This document shows positions 8,934 to 17,240 of a DNA stretch of 64,000 bases, piece by piece. Under the pieces are notes generated by a model. The model was not told the origin of the DNA. It did no database searches and saw only the letters and a program-made list of their open reading frames with translations. Positions within the stretch are counted from its first letter, which is position 1, and each line of letters begins with the position of its first letter. The translations under genes and the position numbers were made by a program. Origin of the DNA: Hymenobacter sp. BRD67 (GTDB taxonomy: Bacteria > Bacteroidota > Bacteroidia > Cytophagales > Hymenobacteraceae); the NCBI RefSeq assembly GCF_013256425.1, contig NZ_CP053904.1:2852001-2916000 (forward strand), written 5' to 3'.

Positions 8934-9866
8934 CTAAAGTATTGCTTCGATGGGCTCCTGCTTTTGTAAGCGGCGCTGGTTCCACTGGTCGAGTACCGGA
9001 TGCACCAGCACGCTGGCCAGAATAAGGAGAGTACCGATATAAAAGCCGCCCGACATTTTTTCCTGCCCGAAGCCCGGTACACGCAGCACAAAAAGTGCCT
9101 GCGCCAGCACGATGCCATACACCGGCTCCAGGTTGATGGTCAGGTTCACCACGAAGGCCGAAATCCGCTTCATCAGCTCGACCGAGGACGAGAAGGCGTA
9201 CACGGTGCACACGCCGGCCAGCAGCAGCAGCCACAGCCAGTCGTAGCCGTGCCAGGCTAGCTGCAGCCCCGCTCCCTGCGTGAAATAGCGGCTATAGACT
9301 GGAAAAAACAGCACGATGCTCAGGCAAGCGCCCAGCATCTCGTAAAAAGTAAGTCGCACTGGCGCGTGGCGCTTCACCAACTGCGAGTTGAGCACACTGA
9401 ACAGCGCCGAGAGCCCCGCCGAGGCCACTGCCACCAGCAGGCCGGTAAGCTGCGTAAACTCGGCCTGCGAAATCAGGTAGAGGCCCACCATTGCCAGCAA
9501 CCCCAGGCCCACTTCGTAGGGCCGCACCCGCCGCCACAGCAGCAGCGGCTCCAGCAGGGAAGTCCACAACGCCAGCGTGGCCATGCCCGCCAGGCACACA
9601 CTTACCGAGGAAAGGCGGGCCGCCAGAAAAAACGTTATCCAGTGCGCCGCCACCAGCGCGCCCACGCCCAGCAGCCGCAGTGCTTCGGCCGGGGCCAGGC
9701 GCCAGCCCGTGCGCCGTGCCACCAGCAGGCCCACTAGCCCGGTGCTGGCCAGCAGCGTGCGCCAGAACACCAGCTCGACCGGCGGCACGGTAATCAGCTT
9801 GCCCAAAATGGCCGTGAAGCCCCACAGCAGGACGATAAAATGTAGCTTGAGGTAATCTTTTAGCAT
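8934..9866 (-). CDS. EamA/DMT-superfamily transporter
   Basis: 310 residues with about ten hydrophobic helices in two similar halves, as in EamA (RhaT/YdcZ-like) carriers. The N-terminus KDYLKLHFIVLLWGFTAILGKLI carries the family's helix-1 pattern (LLWGxxxxxGK), and helix 4 has the YEMLGACLSI type of segment. Inner-membrane exporter or uptake protein for metabolites such as amino acids; the substrate cannot be told. It follows the LptF/G gene on the same strand with a 64-base gap containing a hairpin. Confidence 0.85.
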   Translation of the reverse strand: MLKDYLKLHFIVLLWGFTAILGKLITVPPVELVFWRTLLASTGLVGLLVARRTGWRLAPAEALRLLGVGALVAAHWITFFLAARLSSVSVCLAGMATLALWTSLLEPLLLWRRVRPYEVGLGLLAMVGLYLISQAEFTQLTGLLVAVASAGLSALFSVLNSQLVKRHAPVRLTFYEMLGACLSIVLFFPVYSRYFTQGAGLQLAWHGYDWLWLLLLAGVCTVYAFSSSVELMKRISAFVVNLTINLEPVYGIVLAQALFVLRVPGFGQEKMSGGFYIGTLLILASVLVHPVLDQWNQRRLQKQEPIEAIL

Positions 9867-9885
9867 AGTGGGTGCCTCGTGCCTC

Positions 9886-9919
9886 GTGCCTGAGGGAGTT
9901 CGTTAAACAACTCAGGCAC
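9886..9919 (-). terminator. Hairpin between lptF/G-like gene and the EamA transporter
   Basis: A 9-bp outer stem (9886-9894 with 9911-9919) encloses a second short stem. There is no strong T-tract on the minus strand. It may be an attenuating hairpin after the LptF/G gene. The copies of GTGCCTC just beside it (from ~9872) form a short direct repeat. Confidence 0.4.
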
Positions 9920-9930
9920 CAGGCCCCGAA

Positions 9931-11010
9931 TTATTTGGGTACTACCCGGTAGAGAAAAAAGCCGATAACTGAGAATACCATCCCCGGCACCCAGGCCGCC
10001 AGCATGGGCGGCAGGCTGCCCACCGAGGCCAGGTTGCGCGAGAGCATCACGAAGATGATAAAGACAAACGCCAGCACGAAGCCCAGCGCAATTTGCCCGC
10101 CCACGCCGGCGCGGCTCTTGCGGGCACTCAGCACCACGCCAATCATGGTGAGGATAATCGTATCGAAGGGGTAGGCATAGCGCTCGTACTTCACGCTCAG
10201 GTACTGGGCCGTGTCGTTGGCGCCCCGCATGATTTTAGTGGCAATCAGGTCGTTGAGCTCGGGCGAAGTCAGCGTTTCGGCCAGGCGATAGGTGCTGGCA
10301 AAGTCCTTGGGGTACAGGTTGAGCGTGGTATCGCGGGCCGGAATAGTTTGCAGGGTTTCCCCGGTTTGGCCGTGAAAGGTTCGCACCGTCTGGGGCGTCA
10401 TTTTCCAGGCCTGCTTGGTCGAGTCCCACGTCAGGGCATCGGCCGTAAGGCGGCGGCGCAGAATGGTGCTGTCGATGGTTTCGAGCGCAAAGCGGTAGCC
10501 GATGTTGTGCTCAGCGTCGTAGCTCTCGAGGTAGGCGTAGCTGCGCGGCCCGATTTTGACGTGAATATTACGCCCCTCAAATTTCCAGGGCTCCTGCACG
10601 TGCAGGTTTTCAAACTTCACTATCTCCTTGGTACCCTTCGGGATAACCCAGCTGATGAGTCCAAACGTGAGTACCGCAATCACACCCGCCCCCAGGGCAT
10701 AGGGCACCAGCAGTCGCTCAAAGCTCATGCCGCTGGCCAGCATGGCCACCAGTTCGGTGCGCGCGGCCAGCCGCGACGTCACAAACACCACCGCGATGAA
10801 GATGGTGATGGGCGCCAGCAGATTGGCAAAATACGGAAAAAGGTAGATATAATAATGCGTAAAAACGTGCCAGAACGTGAGGCTGTGGTGCAGAAAGTCG
10901 TCGTTCTTCTCCGTGTAGTCAATCACGCAAATCACCGACACGAGCATCAGCACCGTGAAAAAAAACGCGGTGAGAAACTTGCCGATGATGTATTTGTCGA
11001 GGATTTTCAT
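9931..11010 (-). CDS. LptF/LptG-family permease of LPS export
   Basis: 359 residues from the ATG at 11010; a longer start at 11028 adds only 6 residues. KILDKYIIGKFLTAFFFTVLMLVSVICVIDYTEK is the usual first helix of the YjgP/YjgQ family. There are three N-terminal helices, a large periplasmic beta domain (residues ~125-255) and three C-terminal helices. With an ABC ATPase (LptB, not in the window) these proteins pull lipopolysaccharide from the inner membrane towards the outer membrane. It follows tgt by 60 bases on the same strand, an arrangement common in Bacteroidota. LptF and LptG cannot be separated from sequence alone. Confidence 0.88.
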   Translation of the reverse strand: MKILDKYIIGKFLTAFFFTVLMLVSVICVIDYTEKNDDFLHHSLTFWHVFTHYYIYLFPYFANLLAPITIFIAVVFVTSRLAARTELVAMLASGMSFERLLVPYALGAGVIAVLTFGLISWVIPKGTKEIVKFENLHVQEPWKFEGRNIHVKIGPRSYAYLESYDAEHNIGYRFALETIDSTILRRRLTADALTWDSTKQAWKMTPQTVRTFHGQTGETLQTIPARDTTLNLYPKDFASTYRLAETLTSPELNDLIATKIMRGANDTAQYLSVKYERYAYPFDTIILTMIGVVLSARKSRAGVGGQIALGFVLAFVFIIFVMLSRNLASVGSLPPMLAAWVPGMVFSVIGFFLYRVVPK

Positions 11011-11070
11011 GTGGTTGATTTCTACCAAAGTCGCCTGTCTCGCAATGACAGCCGATTATATAGCTTGTAG

Positions 11071-12200
<1,130 letters not shown>

Positions 12201-12205
12201 TCTGA

Positions 12206-12230
12206 CAAAATTACCGCCGACTTACCTTTG
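12206..12230. promoter_or_regulatory. Divergent -7 boxes of tgt and the GT2 gene
   Basis: Minus strand: TAATTTTG (12213-12206), 5 bases before the tgt ATG. Plus strand: TACCTTTG (12223-12230). Both match TAnnTTTG fully, and only 9 bases lie between them, so two polymerases could hardly bind at once. Confidence 0.5.
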
Positions 12231-12242
12231 CCGGCTAGTCCT

Positions 12243-13409
12243 GTGTTGTTACCCTCGCTCCCCCACTTGCCTCCCGCCTTGCTGCTGCTGCCCTTGCTAC
12301 TGGTGCAGGGGTGGTTTTGGGGCCGCTATTTCCGGCCGTTTACGCGCCGGCCGGCCGAGGCGGCAGCCACCGAGCCGGGCCCCGATACCCGGCCGGTATC
12401 TATTATTCTCTGCGCACACAACGAGCTGGAAAACCTGCGCGAGCTGGTGCCGCTGCTGCTGCGCCAGGACTATGCGGCCGGCTTCGAGCTGGTGCTCATC
12501 GACGACCGCAGCCAGGACGATACGTACCTGTATGCCCAGCAGCTGAGTCAGTATTACCCGGGCCGCTTCCGGCTTGTGACGGTGACGCACACGCCAGCCG
12601 GCTTTTCGCCCAAAAAATATGCGCTTACCCTGGGCATAAAAGCGGCCCGCTACGAGCACCTGCTGTTTACCGACGCCGACTGCCGGCCTGTCAGCCCCGA
12701 CTGGCTGCGATTGATGCAGCGCGGCTTTAGCCAAAAAAGCGGGGCCGATATTGTGCTGGGCTTTTCGGCCTATGCCGAAGCACCGGGCTTGCTCAATCAG
12801 CTCATCCGCTACGAAACCCTCCTTACCGGCGCCCAATACCTGAGCCTGGCCTGGGCCGGCAAGCCTTACATGGGCGTGGGCCGCAACCTGGCGTACACCA
12901 AAGCTACCTTCAACAGCACCAAGGGCTTTGCCAGTCATATCCGCCGCCTCAGCGGCGACGACGACCTGCTGGTGCAGGATGCAGTAGCGGCCGGGGCCCG
13001 CGTGGCCGTGGTGGCCGACCCTGCGGCCCAAACCCTGAGCCAACCCGCCACAACCTGGCGTGCGTGGTGGCGCCAGAAGCGGCGGCACCTCTCGGCCGGC
13101 AGCCGCTACCGGGCTGCCGACCGCCGCCGCCTGGCCTTTTTTATGGGTAGCAACGCCCTTTTTTACCTGCTGACACCCGCCATTCTGGCATTTGGACTGT
13201 CCCGAGAAAACTTGGTATCTTTGGGAATAATCTGGTTGGCCCGAACATTGTTGCTCGGCTTTACTTATACTGCACTGGCTCGCCGCCAGCGCACCGTACT
13301 ACCCGCGCTGGCTTTGCCCGTGCTCGATTTTCTTTACTTTGTTCTTTACTGCGCCTGGGCCTTTCCCTGCTTAAGCGCCGCCCGCTCCAATGGAAGTAAA
13401 CTCCGCTGA
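12243..13409 (+). CDS. Glycosyltransferase family 2, membrane-anchored
   Basis: 388 residues from GTG 12243. A TTG at 12228 is in frame but lies inside a perfect -7 box (TACCTTTG), so a later start is more likely; TTG 12246 is equally possible. One N-terminal hydrophobic helix, then SIILCAHNELENL (GT2 nucleotide-binding strand), LVLIDDRSQDDT (first Asp pair), and FTDADCRP as the DxD metal site, then YMGVGRNLAY and SGDDDLLVQ. Two or three C-terminal helices (FFMGSNALFYLLTPAILAF, LLGFTYTAL, ALPVLDFLYFVLYCAWAF). A processive or single-addition inner-membrane transferase; donor unknown. It overlaps the sigma factor gene by 20 bases. Confidence 0.85.
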   Translation: MLLPSLPHLPPALLLLPLLLVQGWFWGRYFRPFTRRPAEAAATEPGPDTRPVSIILCAHNELENLRELVPLLLRQDYAAGFELVLIDDRSQDDTYLYAQQLSQYYPGRFRLVTVTHTPAGFSPKKYALTLGIKAARYEHLLFTDADCRPVSPDWLRLMQRGFSQKSGADIVLGFSAYAEAPGLLNQLIRYETLLTGAQYLSLAWAGKPYMGVGRNLAYTKATFNSTKGFASHIRRLSGDDDLLVQDAVAAGARVAVVADPAAQTLSQPATTWRAWWRQKRRHLSAGSRYRAADRRRLAFFMGSNALFYLLTPAILAFGLSRENLVSLGIIWLARTLLLGFTYTALARRQRTVLPALALPVLDFLYFVLYCAWAFPCLSAARSNGSKLR

Positions 13410-14013
13410 CATTCAGAAACAGTTCTCGTCCAAGGCTAAGCATGACTTCAAGCTTATCCGGGCCGCCGTAGACCACGGCGATGAGAAGGCCTATGCTGAG
13501 CTGATGCACATCTATAAAAAGCCGGTGTTTCACGTCGTGCTCAAGATGGTGCGCAACCCCGACGATGCCGAGGACCTCACCATTGAGGCCTTCGCCAAGG
13601 CTTTTAAGAACCTGCACAAGTTCAACCCCGAGTTTGCGTTCAGCACCTGGCTGTTTCGCATCGCCACCAATAATTGCATCGATTTTATTCGCAAGAATAA
13701 AATCAAGACCATGAGTATCGACTCGGCCGTGAAAATGGGCGATGGCGACGAGATTCAGCTTGAGTTTCGCGACAACGACCTCAACCCGGCCGACACGACG
13801 ATTAAAAATCAGAAAATTGAAATCATGCGCCACGTGGTGTCGCGCCTGCCGGATAAATATCAGCGCCTGGTGAGCCTGCGCTACTTCGACGAGCTGAGCT
13901 ACGAAGAAATCGCCACTGAGCTGAAAGCCCCGCTCGGCACCGTGAAAGCCCAGCTGCACCGCGCCCGCGAGTTGCTCTTTGACATGGTGAAGGACAAGAA
14001 AGAGTTTATTTAA
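13390..14013 (+). CDS. ECF-type sigma-70 family RNA polymerase sigma factor
   Basis: 207 residues. Region 2: AYAELMHIYKKPVFHVVLKMVRNPDDAEDLTIEAFAKAF and STWLFRIATNNCIDFIRK, with DDAEDLT as the core-binding block. Region 4: HVVSRLPDKYQRLVSLRYFDELSYEEIATELKAPLGTVKAQLHRARELL, a helix-turn-helix. Only these two regions are present, as in ECF sigmas. No anti-sigma factor gene follows; the next feature is a long hairpin and then rsmG. Overlap with the GT2 gene means it is at least partly transcribed from the GT2 promoter. Its regulon is unknown. Confidence 0.92.
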   Translation: MEVNSADIQKQFSSKAKHDFKLIRAAVDHGDEKAYAELMHIYKKPVFHVVLKMVRNPDDAEDLTIEAFAKAFKNLHKFNPEFAFSTWLFRIATNNCIDFIRKNKIKTMSIDSAVKMGDGDEIQLEFRDNDLNPADTTIKNQKIEIMRHVVSRLPDKYQRLVSLRYFDELSYEEIATELKAPLGTVKAQLHRARELLFDMVKDKKEFI

Positions 14014-14035
14014 TTTTGCCGTCGGCATGACCAAC

Positions 14036-14124
14036 AGAACGTCATGCTGAGCTTGCCAAAACAGCTCTACCGATTCATCCAACGATGCGGTAGAGCTGTT
14101 TCGACAAGCTCAGCATGACGTTCT
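14036..14124. repeat. Long REP-like hairpin, AAGAACGTCAT family
   Basis: Arms of 37 bases (14036-14072 and 14088-14124) pair with two mismatches around a 15-base loop. The ends carry AGAACGTCATGCTGAGC, related to the hairpins at 7976-8040 and 32565-32611. It fills most of the space between the sigma factor and rsmG and probably also stops or slows transcription. Confidence 0.85.
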
Positions 14125-14163
14125 ACTATTTTTTAGCCCTTTCCCGTGCCTAGCCGCTTCTGC

Positions 14164-14778
14164 ATGTCCCTTCTCACTACCTACTTCCCCAACCTCACTA
14201 AGCAGCAGCTGGCCCAGTTTGCGCGCCTCGAAACCGAGTTTAAAGCCTGGAACGCGCAAATAAACCTGGTGGCCCGCACCGACACCGACAACCTGCTGGA
14301 GCGCCACATTCTGCATTCGCTGGGCATTGCCAAGGTGGTGCAGTTTCCGGCTGGCAGCTCGGTACTCGATGTAGGCACGGGCGGCGGCCTGCCGGGCCTG
14401 CCGCTGGCGATACTATTTCCGGAAGTGCAGTTTCACCTCGTCGATAGTATCGGCAAAAAAATCAGGGCGGTGCAGTTTATGGCCGCCGACCTGGGCCTGA
14501 CCAACGTGACGGCCGAGCAAATCCGCGCCGAGCAGGTACACGCCAAATTCGACTTTGTGGTGAGCCGCGCCGTGGCCCGGCTGGCCACGTTTCATCCCTG
14601 GATAGCGCACCGCTTCAAGGCCAAGCCTGCCCGCGGTGCCGGCCTTTACTACCTCAAGGGCGGCGACCTGACCGAAGAGATTGCCGAGAGCGGCCTCGTA
14701 GCGCGCGAGGTGCATTTGGCGGATTTTTTTGAGGGCGAGTTTTTCGAGACGAAAAAAGTAGTGGTAGTGCCGGTGTAA
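14164..14778 (+). CDS. rsmG: 16S rRNA (guanine-527-N7)-methyltransferase
   Basis: 204 residues from ATG 14164; a GTG at 14146 would add six. LARQINLVARTDTDNLLERHILHSL-type N-terminal block (here AQINLVARTDTDNLLERHI), VLDVGTGGGLPGLPLAI as SAM-binding motif I, LVDSIGKKIRAV as motif II and FDFVVSRAVARL as motif IV are all those of RsmG/GidB. It methylates N7 of G527 in the 530 loop of 16S rRNA; loss gives low-level streptomycin resistance in other bacteria. Cytoplasmic. A strong shared terminator with the convergent MscS gene follows. Confidence 0.93.
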   Translation: MSLLTTYFPNLTKQQLAQFARLETEFKAWNAQINLVARTDTDNLLERHILHSLGIAKVVQFPAGSSVLDVGTGGGLPGLPLAILFPEVQFHLVDSIGKKIRAVQFMAADLGLTNVTAEQIRAEQVHAKFDFVVSRAVARLATFHPWIAHRFKAKPARGAGLYYLKGGDLTEEIAESGLVAREVHLADFFEGEFFETKKVVVVPV

Positions 14779-14791
14779 GTCGTATCGACGT

Positions 14792-14841
14792 AAAAAGCAC
14801 TGCCTGGCTCACTTCATGAAGTGAGCCAGGCAGTGCTTTTT
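14792..14841. terminator. Bidirectional terminator between rsmG and mscS-like gene
   Basis: A stem of more than 20 bp with A-run on one side and T-run on the other, between two convergent genes. It can stop transcription in both directions. Confidence 0.9.
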
Positions 14842-14847
14842 AGCTTC

Positions 14848-15648
14848 TTATTCGGCGGGCTTCTGCGCGGCAAATAGCTGCTGTAGACTTTCTATCAGCT
14901 CGTTGCGCACGACTTCTTCCTGCCCAGGCGCGGTATGCACGCGGAAGGCAACGGTCATAGTTGCGCCGGGCTTGAGGGCAATGATGCTGACCTGCGGGGT
15001 TGGGTCGGCCAGGGCCTGGCTGGTGCGCTGCATCAGCGGCAGGGCTTGCTGACGCAGGGTATCGAGGTTGGTGGCACTGTCCATTTCCAGCGGCACTTCA
15101 ACCAGCGCCTGTTTGGGATGGGCTTTATTTACAATAACACCGTTGGACGTAGCGCCATTGGGCAAAATCACGGTATCGCCCTGCGAGGTGAGCAGGATGG
15201 TATTGAAAATCTGGATGGCTTGTACAGTACCACTTTTACCCTGGCTCTCAATGACATCCCCGATGGTAAAAGGCTTAAAAACCAGAATAAGCACCCCACC
15301 CGCAAAGTTAGCCAGCGTGCCTTGCAGTGCCAGGCCCACGGCCAGGCCGGCAGCTCCCAGAATGGCTACAAACGAGGTAGTTTCGAAGCCCGCCATGCCC
15401 GCCGCCGAGATGAGCAGCAGCACTTTTAGGGCGATGCTGAACATGCTCGTCAGAAACGAGCTGAGCGACACATCGAGGCGCTCGGTTGCCACCGCTACCA
15501 GCCGGCTAAGCCAGCCGATAACCCACCAGCCTACGGCCAGCAATACCACGGCCGCTACCAGCCGAGGCAGATACAAGACGGTGAGACTCGTCAGGCGTTC
15601 GAGGTAAACATCTACCTTGGCAAGCGAAAAAGCGGGTGCTACAGGCAT
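14848..15648 (-). CDS. Small-conductance mechanosensitive channel, MscS family
   Basis: 266 residues, the short MscS form. Three N-terminal membrane helices; the third is the pore helix with GAAGLAVGLALQGTLANFAGGVLILVFKPF, the Gly/Ala-rich pattern of MscS TM3. The cytoplasmic beta domain follows (IGDVIESQGKSGTVQAIQIFNTIL, VILPNGATSNGVIVN) and then an alpha/beta C-terminal domain. It opens under membrane tension to release solutes on osmotic down-shock. Inner membrane. It stands alone, convergent with rsmG. Confidence 0.93.
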   Translation of the reverse strand: MPVAPAFSLAKVDVYLERLTSLTVLYLPRLVAAVVLLAVGWWVIGWLSRLVAVATERLDVSLSSFLTSMFSIALKVLLLISAAGMAGFETTSFVAILGAAGLAVGLALQGTLANFAGGVLILVFKPFTIGDVIESQGKSGTVQAIQIFNTILLTSQGDTVILPNGATSNGVIVNKAHPKQALVEVPLEMDSATNLDTLRQQALPLMQRTSQALADPTPQVSIIALKPGATMTVAFRVHTAPGQEEVVRNELIESLQQLFAAQKPAE

Positions 15649-15765
15649 AGAAACAGACAGCGAATATAGAATTTAACAGGTATTACCAATGGCTCGTCGG
15701 CCGCAGTATTACTCCAAATTTAAGCCGTAGCTCAAAAATGGCACGACCACTTGCCGGCAGGCAAC

Positions 15766-17184
15766 TTAGTGATAATACTGCTTAGTACCCTGCGTGATAC
15801 CCCACTGCTCCAGCATGGCCGCATTGGTTGCTGAGGTAGCCGGGTCGGTAATCAGATTCCAGGAAAGTACCGTACAATTTTGGTCAAGATGCACAACCGG
15901 CTGATTAGCCGGTGCCCAGGCCAGCTGCGTAAGGGCAGCGCGCTCGCAGTCGTTGCCATCGGCTACCTGTAGCTTGCGGTCGGCATTGGCATAAATAAAG
16001 AATACTGCCGCCACGCCCACTACGTAGGCAATACGGGCCCGGCCGACCAGATTTTGCAGCAAGTAGCCGGCCGAGAGGGCATAGAAGAAAATCAGCCCCA
16101 GCGTAATGGGCGAAATGGAGTCGAAGCGCAGCAGATAGGGCCGGTAAGTGCGGTAGCCACCCAGCGGCAGCAATAGCACGTAGGCCAGCGCAAACCAGCC
16201 CACCCAGCGTAGCACCAGCCGGATGCGGCGGTTTTCGGGCGTGGGCGCGGCCCAGCGGCGCAACAGGTAGGCATTGCCCATGCACACCACCAGCAGCAGT
16301 GGCATTCCCAGCTTGCCCGTTAATTGCTTAAATACGCCCATTGGCAGCAGCTGATAGCGCTCCCAGAGCGTGCGCGTATGCTCAAGGTTTTCCGCATTAT
16401 TGCGGCCTATGTAGAGCGAGTAGGCGCACAACAGCCCCAGCAGGACCAGCAGTAGCGCGGGCTGCCAGTGCAGGACCAGCGGAGCGGGGCCGCTGGCGCG
16501 CTCCGACAGCCGGCGCACTCCGATGCCCAACAGCAACACTGCTACCACACCCGGAATAATGGGACCGTTGAAAGCCAGCACCAACAGCAGGCCCAGGCTT
16601 GCCACCATTCCCCAGGCCGACAGCCGCCACGGCTGTCCCTGGGCCAGCCGGTAGAAAGGCAGCAGCCACACCAGCAGCAACAGCAGCGGCCACGGATAAA
16701 AGAAGGTATAGGAGATAGCCTGCGGAATAATTGCCATCTCGCCCGCGTAGCCCTGCGCCTGAAAAAAAGGGGCGAGCAAGGCCATCACGAGCCAGAGCCG
16801 CCAGCTGCTGAGCTGGCCGGTGCCGGTAGCATACACAGCCAGCACGTACAGCAGCAAGGCCTGCACCAGCACCGAGAATATAGCTGCTGACGCATATAAG
16901 CTGGCGATGGGCGTAAGAAAAGCGTGCAGCCAACCCGGCACCAACCGGAAGTAAGCGGCCATGGTAGCGTGCGCAAAAAACCGATTGGGCGCCGCATATA
17001 CCTCATTCTTGGCCAGCACTGCCCAGCCAAACGGGTCGTGCAGCACGGCGGCATAGTGCGGCGCAGGCAGTACGATGGCCGTCAAATCACCATCAAGCAC
17101 CATACGATTGTACTGCACGAAGGTGCAGGCGAGGTCGGCAAGCACAAACAGCACACACCCCAAAAGTAAAAAACGGGTTTTCAT
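15766..17184 (-). CDS. Polytopic membrane protein of unknown function
   Basis: 472 residues from ATG 17184 (a GTG six bases earlier is also in frame). About twelve hydrophobic segments, separated by short loops, then a soluble tail of ~70 residues containing CERAALTQLAWAP and DQNCTVLSWNLI. The first loop (VQYNRMVLDGDLTAIVLPAPHY) has an acidic pair, as in many GT-C-type membrane glycosyltransferases, but no conserved motif decides this. I do not recognise the family. Neighbours on both sides are unrelated (MscS, HEAT-cyclophilin). Confidence 0.7.
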   Translation of the reverse strand: MKTRFLLLGCVLFVLADLACTFVQYNRMVLDGDLTAIVLPAPHYAAVLHDPFGWAVLAKNEVYAAPNRFFAHATMAAYFRLVPGWLHAFLTPIASLYASAAIFSVLVQALLLYVLAVYATGTGQLSSWRLWLVMALLAPFFQAQGYAGEMAIIPQAISYTFFYPWPLLLLLVWLLPFYRLAQGQPWRLSAWGMVASLGLLLVLAFNGPIIPGVVAVLLLGIGVRRLSERASGPAPLVLHWQPALLLVLLGLLCAYSLYIGRNNAENLEHTRTLWERYQLLPMGVFKQLTGKLGMPLLLVVCMGNAYLLRRWAAPTPENRRIRLVLRWVGWFALAYVLLLPLGGYRTYRPYLLRFDSISPITLGLIFFYALSAGYLLQNLVGRARIAYVVGVAAVFFIYANADRKLQVADGNDCERAALTQLAWAPANQPVVHLDQNCTVLSWNLITDPATSATNAAMLEQWGITQGTKQYYH

Positions 17185-17240
17185 CAGCACCTGGCAGGCT
17201 TATATTTAGGATGGAGGCAATAACGCGGGTAGCCGCGCGG

